Below are positions 1 through 7,397 of a stretch of 64,000 nt of DNA, one piece after another. The notes below the pieces were generated by a model, which saw nothing but the letters and a program-made list of their open reading frames with translations, was not told the origin of the DNA and ran no database searches. The position numbers and the translations under genes were made by a program. Every line of letters begins with the position of its first letter. Position 1 is the stretch's first letter. This DNA comes from JBHIKY01 sp042139015. GTDB taxonomy: Bacteria; Bacillota; Bacilli; Bacillales; Marinococcaceae. The stretch is from positions 1-64,000 of the forward strand of contig NZ_JBHIKY010000014.1 in assembly GCF_042139015.1 (NCBI RefSeq), given 5' to 3'.

Positions 1-41
1 ACTGCCCACTTCACTTCATTTGAATATACGTTTTTGCCCAT
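1..41 (-). mobile_element. 5' end of IS3-type transposase OrfA (partial)
   Basis: Only the first 13 codons lie in the window. They read MGKNVYSNEVKWAV from an ATG at 41-39, with a strong ribosome-binding site (GGAGGTG, complement of 49-55) eight bases upstream. From memory, this N-terminus resembles the helix-turn-helix first ORF of IS3/IS150-type elements in Bacillaceae. The rest of the element lies outside the window, so family and completeness cannot be checked. Either IS OrfA or another small HTH protein fits. Confidence 0.55.
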
Positions 42-44
42 GCA

Positions 45-97
45 AAAACACCTCCGAATTAGTACTTTGTTTAAGTGTACCATTCCGAAGGTGTTTT
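45..97. repeat. Inverted repeat around the transposase translation start
   Basis: AAAACACCTCCGAAT at 45-59 is nearly the reverse complement of ATTCCGAAGGTGTTTT at 82-97, with one bulge. The left arm contains the ribosome-binding site of the transposase gene. A transcript reading in from outside could fold so that this site is sequestered, which is a known way IS elements avoid read-through expression. It may also include part of the IS end. Confidence 0.5.
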
Positions 98-203
98 ATA
101 GTGTCTCGTTAATTTAGGTTAGTCTACATCGTAATCGTACGAGGGACGGTTTTTCAGCTGCTATTATACTGCATAAAGTAGAGATCGCCGGCAGATTGGT
201 GTT

Positions 204-374
204 TCACGAATGGTTCGTTTCCTCCCGGACTCTTGCTTTTTCATAAAGCAGCGTCATTTCTGTTGTGTACTTTTTTATTTCGTCATGTGTTTTGGCGTGT
301 TGGACTTTTTCTTCGAGCTCAGCCAATTTTTTCTTTTCTTCTTTTGTTAAATACTCATAATCCACGGTCATCAC
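204..374 (-). CDS. Small charged helical protein of unknown function
   Basis: I do not recognise this 56-residue protein. It is rich in Lys and Glu, with long heptad-like stretches (for example KKKLAELEEKVQHAK) that suggest a helical or coiled-coil fold, and it has no signal peptide or membrane segment. I chose the GTG at 374-372 because a GGGGAGGG ribosome-binding site (complement of 383-389) lies eight bases upstream. A longer frame opens at a TTG at 446, but it has no recognisable site. The gene stands alone between an IS end and the arsR region, with no neighbour that suggests a role. Confidence 0.55.
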   Translation of the reverse strand: MMTVDYEYLTKEEKKKLAELEEKVQHAKTHDEIKKYTTEMTLLYEKARVREETNHS

Positions 375-515
375 TTGAGTTCCCTCCCCGGGCACTTTCA
401 TTTTCAATCTATTAACAGTATGACAACTTTTACGGATTTTAGACAATGTCTCAATATATGAATAGAGGCAGAAGCAGTAGAATGCTCATTGTTGAAAGAA
501 ATTGGAGGTTTATAA

Positions 516-599
516 ATGAATTTTATCTATGCTTTGAATATATCATACCTCGCTGTCATAAGTAAATTTTTCCGTCTGCTCGAGGAGGGCGGTTTATAA
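516..599 (+). CDS. Candidate 27-residue hydrophobic small protein
   Basis: An ATG at 516 opens a 27-codon frame ending in TAA at 597-599. It is preceded by GGAGG at 504-508, with seven bases between site and start, which is ideal for this genome. The product (starting MNFIYALNISYLAV) has a short hydrophobic helix followed by KFFRLLEEGG. It is too short for family recognition. The evidence is the ribosome-binding site and the composition only, so it could be a chance frame. Confidence 0.3.
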   Translation: MNFIYALNISYLAVISKFFRLLEEGGL

Positions 600-844
600 A
601 CCAACTAATGTACTTCTGCAGGTTGTCACAGGTGGATATAAAGTACAGTGGAAGCCATGCCGTCCATTCTGTTATGCACAATAATTAAAAGTGTTATTCG
701 TATATTTTTTTTCATTAATTTAGCATTGGAATGAATTTCAAGAGTCAATTACACAACGAAAAATGCGAATATTAAAATTTACTTTCTCTTTATCATTCGA
801 CTTTCGATTCAGGCGAACGCTTTCCGTTAGCTTTGCCTCATCCT

Positions 845-871
845 CCTCAGCAGCAAAAAGCTGCCTGAGGG
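845..871. repeat. GC-rich hairpin
   Basis: The arms CCTCAGCAGC and GCTGCCTGAGG pair across a five-A loop, with a small offset. It sits inside a longer stretch (about 805-890) with the CGCTTTCCG-type motif found in other intergenic repeats of this window. No gene is associated with it. Confidence 0.45.
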
Positions 872-896
872 GTCTTCACCTCATGGCTTGTCGAGA

Positions 897-1071
897 CTTC
901 TGAAAAAAATACTATTGGGAAAGAAAGTCTGTAAATTAATAAGAAAGGTTGTATAAGGTTGATTCTCCCTGCGCAAACTCGCTTGCTCCGCTCTTGTCAA
1001 CCATCACTTTTATTACATGTAATGGAATACTCATACACATGACTGTCGGTAATTGAACTTTTTCAGCAGCC
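897..1071. mobile_element. Short element with terminal inverted repeats, copy A (MITE-like)
   Basis: The right end (about 1057-1071) reads GAACTTTTTCAGCAGCC, the reverse complement of GGCTGCTGAAAAAGTTC. The left end at 897 is a degraded form (CTTCTGAAAAAAATACT). The interior contains CGCAAACTCGCTTGCTCCGC and CTTGTCAACC. A related copy at about 47880-48010 starts with GGCTGCTGAAAAAGTACT and contains CGCAAACTCGTTTGCT and GATCAACC at the matching place. No transposase is encoded. The right end overlaps the last codons of arsR. Confidence 0.5.
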
Positions 1072-1383
1072 TTTTTTCCGGAAAAGACAGCAGAGCTCCT
1101 CAGACAGCACATGATTGACTTCCTTTTCATTGAGCTTATAGTAGCTCCACGTTCCTTTTGTTTCTTTTAATATAAAATCTGCTTCGAGTAATATTTTCAA
1201 ATGATAGGAAAGCTTGGACTGAGGAATCTCTAAAATATCAATAAGATCACAAACACAGACGCTCTCATGCCTGCTTAGTTCATGCATGATTTCAAGCCGT
1301 TTTTCATCGGCCAGTGCTTTAAATTTTTTCTTATATTCCGCGAATGATAATGTGCTCTTTGTTTCAGTCTGAATAGGAATCAT
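1063..1383 (-). CDS. arsR: ArsR/SmtB-family metalloid-responsive repressor, orphan
   Basis: The protein is about 106 residues with an ArsR-type winged helix. VCVCDLIDIL carries the CxC metalloid-binding pair at the start of the recognition region, followed by QSKLSYHLKIL (DNA-recognition helix) and a wing (ETKGTWSYYKL). The C-terminal SEELCCLFRKKG matches arsenical repressors of Bacillus as I remember them. Such proteins repress ars operons and release DNA on binding As(III)/Sb(III). The ATG at 1383 is chosen because AAAGGAG lies eight bases upstream; the GTG at 1389 is too close. No arsB, acr3 or arsC gene follows. The last codons GGC TGC TGA are the end of a repeat element, so the native C-terminus seems to have been cut and the stop supplied by the insertion. 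Confidence 0.8.
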   Translation of the reverse strand: MIPIQTETKSTLSFAEYKKKFKALADEKRLEIMHELSRHESVCVCDLIDILEIPQSKLSYHLKILLEADFILKETKGTWSYYKLNEKEVNHVLSEELCCLFRKKGC

Positions 1384-2162
1384 GGCCACTTCTCCTTTCT
1401 TTTCATCAATTTTTTTTGATTAAATTAATTATAATGCCTGGGTATTGAAAAAGCAAATAAACAACCGCCTGCTGTGGTGCTTGCGGTGTGTATGATCAGC
1501 GAATTTTCGAGCGTCATGAGCGATAACCTCATTTTCTTCGGTCTCGAAGTCATGCGTATTCAAGGGGCGATGGCGATTTGATTTTTACAGCTAATGTGAA
1601 ACGAATCGTTAAACGAATGAAGGAATAGAGAGCACAAACCACTTGAAATTAGGCGAAAAGCGGGGGCTGTATCATAAATGATACTCGCCCCCTTATTCAT
1701 GGTAAAAATGCAGTGGACAAGTCCTTCGCTTTCCGTGGGCAGCGCTTCAGCTAACCGGGCGAAACCCGCGCCCGGCGGATCTTCAGCCGCTGCTCTTCCC
1801 ACTGAAGTCTCCGGACTTGTCCCCTGCTCTCTTCTATTTAGGATACTACTTTTTCTATAAAAAGGGGCTTTTGCTACAGCCCCCGCTTTATTAAAATTCT
1901 ACTTTTAAAAGACCTTCCGTTTTTCAGTGGCCTCCAAAACCCGCCCCGGTCTTTTTTTGGCTGGAGCTTATCCTCTATGCGATATTCAATATAGGGTGAT
2001 TATACTTAGATGGAAGAACGCAGGGCGGCGACTCCGTCGCGATCAACGCCGTCTGAAAATCCATTCTGTCGAAGCTTTGCTGAGGTCAGAATTAGTTGAA
2101 GACAATCCCCACGGAAAGCGTCCGCCTGCAGGGATGAAATCAACAAATTCTTTCTTATATAT
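1384..2162. other. Gene-free interval between arsR and minD
   Basis: No supportable gene is present. A reading frame without a usable start at about 1449-1581 on the plus strand translates to protein-like text (it includes VVLAVCMISEFSSVM) and may be a decayed remnant, but I cannot assign a family. The interval also holds a 233-bp element with terminal inverted repeats (1657-1889) and a repeat shared with the 3' end of engB (2111-2177). Confidence 0.5.
1657..1889. mobile_element. 233-bp element with 15-bp perfect terminal inverted repeats and internal palindrome
   Basis: AAAGCGGGGGCTGTA at 1657-1671 is repeated in perfect inverted orientation at 1875-1889. Inside, GGACAAGTCC (1715-1724) and GGACTTGTCC (1813-1822) are a second perfect inverted pair. 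Between them, GTGGG/CCCAC, CAGCG/CGCTG and a GC-rich centre (CCGGGCGAAACCCGCGCCCGG) allow one long hairpin of about 108 bases. It has no coding potential. The form resembles MITEs and the structured interspersed repeats of Bacillus genomes. Confidence 0.6.
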
Positions 2163-2177
2163 CAAAAAAGCGCAGCC
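2111..2177. repeat. 3'-end repeat, copy 1 (downstream of minD)
   Basis: About 67 bp here closely match 28450-28518 downstream of engB. Shared blocks include AGCGTCCGCCTGCA, GGATGAAATCAACAAA and CTTTCTTATAT, ending in the CGCAGCC arm of the transcription terminator. A segment at about 1911-1957 also matches, in inverted orientation, the sequence just before the engB copy. The repeat therefore includes terminator sequence in both places. Confidence 0.6.
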
Positions 2178-2192
2178 AGGCAGGGGCTGCGC
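2163..2192 (-). terminator. Rho-independent terminator of the maf-radC-mreBCD-minCD operon
   Basis: Read on the minus strand, GCGCAGCC and GGCTGCGC form a perfect 8-bp stem around a short loop, followed by TTTTTT. It lies 11 bases beyond the minD stop codon. Confidence 0.85.
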
Positions 2193-2203
2193 CGGTATAG
2201 ATA

Positions 2204-3001
2204 TTAAGCTTTTAAGCCGAGCAGGCTTTTCAGCTTGGCAAAAAATCCTTTTTTTACATCAAGCGACATAAGCGGGACTGATTCACCGAGTATGCGGCGT
2301 GCAATATTGCGGTATCCTATCGAAGCACGGCTGTTAGGGTTCATCGCAATCGGCTCCCCCTTATGGGCTGCTTTTAAGACTTCCTCATCGTCCACGATCA
2401 TTCCCAATAAATCGATTGACAGGGTAGATACTACATCGTCCACGTCGAGCATATCGCCGTTATCGGCAAGATTACTGCGGACGCGGTTAACCACCAGCTT
2501 AGGTGGCTGAATGTTTTCCTGTTCCAGGAGTCCGATAATCCGATCGGCATCCCGGACAGCTGAAGTGTCCGGTGTGGTGACCACTATCGCCTGCTCTGCT
2601 CCGGATACAGCATTTTTGTAGCCTTGTTCGATCCCGGCAGGGCAATCTATCAATATGTAGTCATATTCCGGCTTTAATTCCTCAACAATTAATTTCATCT
2701 GTTCCGGGCTGAGTGCTGACTTATCACTTGTCTGGGCAGCAGGAAGCAAGTGCAGACAATCGAAGCGCTTGTCCCTGATGAGTGCCTGCTTTACTCTGCA
2801 TCGGCCTTCCGCTGCGTCTACAAGATCATAAATGATACGATTTTCAAGGCCCATTACGACATCGAGATTACGAAGCCCAATGTCCGTATCAATTAAACAG
2901 ACACTTTTCCCCTGCAGAGCAAGAGCTGTGCCGATATTTGCAGAAGTCGTAGTTTTTCCGACTCCTCCTTTACCTGATGTTATTACGATAGCCTCTCCCA
3001 C
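2204..3001 (-). CDS. minD: Septum site-determining ATPase MinD
   Basis: MinD is the membrane-cycling ATPase that carries MinC to the poles and blocks polar septation; in sporulating bacilli it also affects septum placement. The 265-residue product opens with the deviant Walker A motif GKGGVGKTTT (residues 10-19) and continues with CLIDTDIGLRNLD and the switch region IDCPAGIEQG. It ends in an amphipathic membrane-targeting helix (GFFAKLKSLLGL). I chose the GTG at 3001 because GGAGG lies seven bases upstream and the protein then begins MGEAIVITSGKGG, as in close relatives; an upstream extension to 3031 lacks a site. It lies 86 bp downstream of minC and is the last gene of the operon. Confidence 0.95.
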   Translation of the reverse strand: MGEAIVITSGKGGVGKTTTSANIGTALALQGKSVCLIDTDIGLRNLDVVMGLENRIIYDLVDAAEGRCRVKQALIRDKRFDCLHLLPAAQTSDKSALSPEQMKLIVEELKPEYDYILIDCPAGIEQGYKNAVSGAEQAIVVTTPDTSAVRDADRIIGLLEQENIQPPKLVVNRVRSNLADNGDMLDVDDVVSTLSIDLLGMIVDDEEVLKAAHKGEPIAMNPNSRASIGYRNIARRILGESVPLMSLDVKKGFFAKLKSLLGLKA

Positions 3002-3087
3002 TGCAATTCCTCCTTCCAGACGTAAAACCATTTTCCGTCTTCCGTATCATCGCTCTGTTTTGTTCGTTCTTCCGATTATCCATAATA

Positions 3088-3798
3088 TTATATCGATTCC
3101 TCTGAAGTGCTGTCAGTAGACTGAAATTGATTAAGCATTCTTGTTTTTTCAAATAAAATTTCAGATTCCTGGGTTTCTGGAGCAATATACGCAAATACCG
3201 GTTCTTTAAATAAAGGACCGTTGACCGTTTTTTCGTAACGGTCCGGTGCATAATAGATGCGGTCATGGATGGAGATCTGATTCGGAGACATCACCGATGC
3301 GCAGACTACGGCATTGGTTCGTCCCTCAATCCCGGCGCGGGCCGTTCCGCTTAGAGTTCCCATTATATAAATGTTACCGGTTGCTTCGACGGTTCCGCCC
3401 GGATTGACGTCGCCGAGCAGAAGTACGTCTCCATTTGCCTTTAATACCTGGCCTGACCGGACAATCTTCGTAAAAGATGTCAGCCCTGTTTCTTCCTGTA
3501 GTTTCTTTGCCTGTTCTTTTGAAATCACATGGGAAATAAGCTCCCCAATGCGGATCGTCCCGGTTTCTTCTAGTAATCTATGAATATCTTTTCTGCGTTC
3601 CTCCGAAAGATAGCGATAGCCTGCGTCTACTTTTACCTCTACCTCTGGTCCGTTTTCGAATACTTTTTTATCCCGGGTGATTTTCTCTTTTAATTCTTTC
3701 GTTAACAACTCAAAGGAGCATTCGTCATCTAACAGAATCGTGAGACCATCTTTTGTTCCTTTGATTGTAACGAGATTTTTTGCGGAACCTGCATTCAT
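3088..3798 (-). CDS. minC: Septum formation inhibitor MinC
   Basis: MinC inhibits FtsZ polymerisation at the poles when recruited by MinD. The 236-residue protein has the family's two parts: an N-terminal FtsZ-interacting alpha/beta domain (about 1-100) and a C-terminal right-handed beta-helix (about 105-205). The second carries the glycine-rich signature GDVNPGGTVEATGNIYIMG and binds MinD. The ATG at 3798 is preferred because GAGGTGA stands six bases upstream; the frame extends to a GTG at 3816 without a good site. It lies between mreD and minD in the conserved order. Confidence 0.93.
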   Translation of the reverse strand: MNAGSAKNLVTIKGTKDGLTILLDDECSFELLTKELKEKITRDKKVFENGPEVEVKVDAGYRYLSEERRKDIHRLLEETGTIRIGELISHVISKEQAKKLQEETGLTSFTKIVRSGQVLKANGDVLLLGDVNPGGTVEATGNIYIMGTLSGTARAGIEGRTNAVVCASVMSPNQISIHDRIYYAPDRYEKTVNGPLFKEPVFAYIAPETQESEILFEKTRMLNQFQSTDSTSEESI

Positions 3799-3904
3799 CT
3801 GTGTCACCTCTGGCACCTTGAGCCTTTATCCTTTTCTTATTTCTGCCCACGACTGATTATCTTCCACAACCATTGAATAAAATCCTGCAACCACCATTCT
3901 GATA

Positions 3905-4429
3905 TTAGCGCTGTTTCAAATCTTCATAGCTGTCCATCTGCAGTATCATTTTCTTTACAGGTATGAGAAACAGCATAGCAGCGAGACCATTTAAGATCAA
4001 TGAAGGGAGTAATCTGGTCACAAAAAATTCCTCAAAAATAATATCCGTATAGCCGATGACGTAATAAAAGCCGTATGTCATCCATTCAAATATAAAAATG
4101 GCCCCGATAAGTATCAGCATCTGCCAGCCGTAGCTTTCCCGGATGGAATACATAGTGAACGAGCTGATGTAGGCGGTAAAGCCAAAGCTGAACATATAGA
4201 TACCTATGATATCAATAAATACAAAATCATACAGTGCCCCGACGGCCACTCCTAACAAAACCGCCTGAAACGGGCCTCTGTATATCCCTGCAAGTACGAC
4301 TATGATCAAGGTGAAACGCGGTACGAGAACATAGGCATCACCCGAGGAAGGCGGAAAAAATATTTGAAACCATGTGCTCTCTATGATGAACAGTAAAAAA
4401 AGAAGGGCAGGAAGTATAAAACGTATCAT
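3905..4429 (-). CDS. mreD: Rod shape-determining membrane protein MreD
   Basis: MreD is an integral membrane component of the elongasome, working with MreB, MreC, RodA and class B PBPs in side-wall synthesis. The 174-residue product is strongly hydrophobic with about five predicted membrane segments (the first being FILPALLFLLFIIES) and the conserved early PRFTLIIVVLAG region. Its ATG overlaps the mreC stop (ATGA), which indicates translational coupling. The length is normal for Firmicutes MreD. Confidence 0.9.
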   Translation of the reverse strand: MIRFILPALLFLLFIIESTWFQIFFPPSSGDAYVLVPRFTLIIVVLAGIYRGPFQAVLLGVAVGALYDFVFIDIIGIYMFSFGFTAYISSFTMYSIRESYGWQMLILIGAIFIFEWMTYGFYYVIGYTDIIFEEFFVTRLLPSLILNGLAAMLFLIPVKKMILQMDSYEDLKQR

Positions 4430-5379
4430 GGCGTCGTTCCGCCTTCTATGTCTTCCTGCTCAAGTTCCACCGGCTCATCCTCGTCTTCTTCCGGGGCATT
4501 TGTGCCTTCCTCGACTTCTTGTTCCAGGTCTTCATCCAGACTATCCGTCGTTCTTTCGATAACGTTTACCTGTTCGATATTATAAAAGTCTGATGAAGGT
4601 TTGACAAGAGCATTATAGGTCAGCCCGTATTCATCAGGCTCTATTTCTTCTATCTCCCCGATGGAAAGACCTCTTGGGAAAATCCCTCCCAGCCCGGAAG
4701 TGCTGATTCTCTGGCCTTCTTTAATATCAGCATCAGATTCAATCTTTCGCAGCATTAAACCTTCTCGTTCTTCATCCCAGCCTTCAATAAAACCGTAAAC
4801 CGGATCGTTCTCCGTATGTACCATTGCGGATACTCGGTTTGTACGGTTCCCGTCTGATAGCAGTTGGACAGTGGAGGTAAATGCTGAAACACTCTGAATC
4901 TTACCGACCAGGCCTTCTGGAGTTATAACGGCCATATCCTTTTCAATTCCGTTCTCCCGGCCTTTATTAATACCGATCGTTTCTGTCCAGCGGTCCGGCG
5001 CTCGATGTATTACCAGTGCGGACCGCATAACGTAATCTGTGAGACTTTCCTCGGAGTCTGCCATCTCTTTTAAGGTTTGATTTTCATGCTTCACGCTCTC
5101 AAGCTCCGATGATAGGGCAGCGTATTCTTCAAGCCGGGACTTAAGTACTTTATTTTCTTCGTATACGTTCAGCAGATCATCAATGTTCTCAAAGAAACCC
5201 GCTGCTGCATGAGCGGGCAGACTAAATACAGTTTGGACGAGTCCTGATGCATCCCGGGCAAACTGCTCCGGCCAAGTAACAGAATCCCGATCCCGAATCG
5301 AAAAACCAATGACTGCGACGAGAATGATAATACTGACCATCAATATGATGAGTCGTTTATTTGAGAAGAAATGGGGCAT
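4426..5379 (-). CDS. mreC: Rod shape-determining protein MreC
   Basis: MreC links cytoplasmic MreB filaments to the periplasmic-side cell-wall synthases. The 317-residue protein has one N-terminal membrane anchor (about residues 9-26), a coiled coil (about 65-105) and the tandem beta-barrel MreC domain (about 115-275). A very acidic tail of about 40 residues (for example APEEDEDEPVELEQED) follows. Such a tail is not typical of the B. subtilis protein as I remember it and fits an extracellular domain in a saline or alkaline setting. It starts 14 bp after the mreB stop and overlaps mreD. Confidence 0.92.
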   Translation of the reverse strand: MPHFFSNKRLIILMVSIIILVAVIGFSIRDRDSVTWPEQFARDASGLVQTVFSLPAHAAAGFFENIDDLLNVYEENKVLKSRLEEYAALSSELESVKHENQTLKEMADSEESLTDYVMRSALVIHRAPDRWTETIGINKGRENGIEKDMAVITPEGLVGKIQSVSAFTSTVQLLSDGNRTNRVSAMVHTENDPVYGFIEGWDEEREGLMLRKIESDADIKEGQRISTSGLGGIFPRGLSIGEIEEIEPDEYGLTYNALVKPSSDFYNIEQVNVIERTTDSLDEDLEQEVEEGTNAPEEDEDEPVELEQEDIEGGTTP

Positions 5380-5393
5380 CCCTTACACAACCT

Positions 5394-6440
5394 TTACTGG
5401 CTGTTCCGGCCGGAGCGCGATGTGATTCCCGCTTTTGACCGAAATAAATGAAGATTTTCAAGAGCTCTTCCTGTTCCTAAAGCCACACAATCCAGCGGGT
5501 CCTCTGCCACAAGCACTGGAATATTAGTTTCTTCGCCAAGTACGCGATCCAGGTTTCTCAGCAGGGCTCCTCCGCCTGTAAGGACAATGCCGCGGTCCAT
5601 AATGTCTGACGCCAGTTCAGGAGGAGATTTTTCAAGGGTGGCTTTGACCGTATCAATGATCGTATTGACCGTATCAGCAAGCGCTCCAGCAATTTCTTCC
5701 GGTGCTACATTAATCGTTTTCGGCAGTCCTGACACGAGATCCCGGCCGCGGATATCCATGCCTTCCGACGATGCGTCTGGTGTTCCGGCATATCCCGCTT
5801 CCACTTTTACTGCTTCAGAGGTCCGTTCTCCAATCATGAGATTGTATTTTTTCTTAATGTACTGCAAAATGGCTTCGTCCATTTCATCTCCGGCAACACG
5901 GATGGACTGGCACGTAACGATTCCGCCCAGGGAGATGATTGCTACCTCCGTCGTTCCGCCCCCAATGTCTACGACCATGCTCCCGGTTGGCTCCCATACT
6001 GGAAGATCTGCTCCGATAGCTGCCGCAAACGGCTCTTCAATCGTGTAAGCCTCCCTTGCGCCGGCCTGCTTTGTCGCATCTTCTACGGCCCGCTTCTCCA
6101 CCGCTGTAATTCCTGAAGGCACACATACCATAACATTTGGTTTACGAGTAAAAATGGAACGCGTTTTCTGGGCTTGGCTGATAAAATACTTCATCATCGT
6201 CGCCGTCGTATCAAAATCCGCAATGACTCCGTCTTTCATGGGGCGGACAGCAACAATATTACCAGGCGTTCTTCCAATCATATTCCTTGCATCATTACCG
6301 ACAGCTTCAATAGTACGGGTGTCCGTGCGCAGCGCCACCACAGATGGTTCCCGGACGACTACCCCCTTCCCTTTCACGTACACAAGGGTATTGGCTGTAC
6401 CGAGGTCTATTCCAAGATCCTTTGAAAAACCACCAAACAT
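5394..6440 (-). CDS. mreB: Rod shape-determining actin homologue MreB
   Basis: MreB forms membrane-bound actin-like filaments that direct the lateral cell-wall machinery. The 348-residue product carries the actin-fold nucleotide motifs: LGIDLGTANTLVY (phosphate 1, residues 9-21), VVDIGGGTTEVAIISLGG (phosphate 2, about 158) and GIVLTGGGALLRNLD (adenosine, about 285). The start has an AAGGGAGAT site six bases upstream. It heads the mreBCD set downstream of radC; a 236-bp gap could hold its own promoter (a TATAAT at about 6521-6526 has only a weak -35). Confidence 0.96.
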   Translation of the reverse strand: MFGGFSKDLGIDLGTANTLVYVKGKGVVVREPSVVALRTDTRTIEAVGNDARNMIGRTPGNIVAVRPMKDGVIADFDTTATMMKYFISQAQKTRSIFTRKPNVMVCVPSGITAVEKRAVEDATKQAGAREAYTIEEPFAAAIGADLPVWEPTGSMVVDIGGGTTEVAIISLGGIVTCQSIRVAGDEMDEAILQYIKKKYNLMIGERTSEAVKVEAGYAGTPDASSEGMDIRGRDLVSGLPKTINVAPEEIAGALADTVNTIIDTVKATLEKSPPELASDIMDRGIVLTGGGALLRNLDRVLGEETNIPVLVAEDPLDCVALGTGRALENLHLFRSKAGITSRSGRNSQ

Positions 6441-6658
6441 CTATGTATCTCCCTTCATCCTTCACTTACTCATCACCAATTGTTATTATTTCAAAGCTTC
6501 TTTCATAATTCTTACTGCCTCTCATTATACGGAAAACACACAAAAAAACATACCCTTCTCTGTTCACTGCACAGAAAGGTCCCACTATTACTATAACTTA
6601 AATAGTGTATAAGATTTACGAAAAATCATCAAGAAGTTTCAGATGAATTAGAATAAGA

Positions 6659-6691
6659 AAGGACTATTATCTCGTTTTATAGACAGTCCTG
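6659..6691 (-). terminator. Possible weak terminator at the radC 3' end
   Basis: AGGACT and AGTCCT can pair across about 20 bases, followed on the minus strand by TTCTTATT. The stem overlaps the last codons of radC. The T tract is poor, so it may only attenuate transcription into mreB. Confidence 0.3.
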
Positions 6692-7366
6692 TTCCTTTAG
6701 ACTGACAAAACGCCGGTCCCCTATAATGATATGATCGAGCACATCGATCCCTAATATACGTCCGCATTCCATTAATCGTTTTGTAACTTCAATGTCTTCA
6801 CGGCTTGGGGTGGGGTCTCCGGAAGGGTGATTATGCAGGCAGATTAAAGAAGCAGCTGAACGGCGTAATGCCTCTTTAAAAAGCTCACGGGGATGGACGA
6901 TGCTTGAATTGAGACTTCCAATGAAAAGTGTCTGCTTATGAATGACTTGATTTTTCGTATTCAGGCAGAGAATTACAAAGTGTTCCTGCTTTAAAAAGCG
7001 CATATCCTCCATAACATAACGCGAAACGTCTTCAGGTGACCGGATAATATAAGGATCCTCTTCCGTATACGTATGGATGCGGCGGCCTAGTTCAACTGCC
7101 GCTCTTAATTCAATCGCTTTTGCAGCTCCGATTCCTCTTATCTCCTGTAGTTCTTCGATCGCTGCTTCTTTAAGAAACGGGAGCCCGTCAAAATGAAAAA
7201 GAACCCGCTGGGCGAGAGAAAGCACTGATTCACTTTTGGTTCCGGTGCGGAGAAGAACTGCTAAAAGCTCTTGATTGGTCAGGCGTTCCGGACCTTCTTT
7301 AACCAGCTTTTCACGGGGACGTTCACGGACAGGTACATCTTTAATCAAAACAGAAACTTCACTCAA
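6677..7366 (-). CDS. radC: RadC/YsxA-family JAB1/MPN-domain protein
   Basis: Despite the old name, RadC family members are not proven radiation-repair proteins. They have a helix-hairpin-helix (IRGIGAAKAIEL, about residue 77) and a JAB1/MPN metal-dependent hydrolase-like domain. The metal motif is intact: CLHNHPSGDPTPSRED, with HxHPSGD near residue 180. The product is 229 residues. I chose the TTG at 7366 because AGGAGGG lies six bases upstream; the frame opens at 7393 without a site. It is co-directional with maf (31 bp apart), as in B. subtilis (ysxA). Confidence 0.9.
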   Translation of the reverse strand: MSEVSVLIKDVPVRERPREKLVKEGPERLTNQELLAVLLRTGTKSESVLSLAQRVLFHFDGLPFLKEAAIEELQEIRGIGAAKAIELRAAVELGRRIHTYTEEDPYIIRSPEDVSRYVMEDMRFLKQEHFVILCLNTKNQVIHKQTLFIGSLNSSIVHPRELFKEALRRSAASLICLHNHPSGDPTPSREDIEVTKRLMECGRILGIDVLDHIIIGDRRFVSLKEQDCL

Positions 7367-7397
7367 TCGATTCCCTCCTGGGCAGCCTGACACGAGT

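Larger units (their letters stand above)
447..1062. other. Gene-poor interval between the small gene and arsR
   Basis: Apart from the 27-codon frame, this interval is AT-rich and holds no supportable gene. It contains a hairpin (845-871, CCTCAGCAGC-aaaaa-GCTGCCTGAGG) and a repeat element at about 897-1071, described separately. Longer frames here (for example 936-1130 minus) lie within the repeat and look like chance. Confidence 0.6.

Noticed and set aside
936..1130. 64-codon minus-strand frame overlapping the arsR 3' end
   Set aside because: It is out of frame with arsR and composed of the repeat element.
1449..1581. Protein-like open frame upstream of arsR, considered as a gene
   Set aside because: It has no start codon with a ribosome-binding site at a plausible place, and I cannot assign a family; at most it is a remnant.
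1560..1802. 80-codon minus-strand frame
   Set aside because: It lies inside the palindromic 233-bp element, and its length comes from GC-rich sequence.
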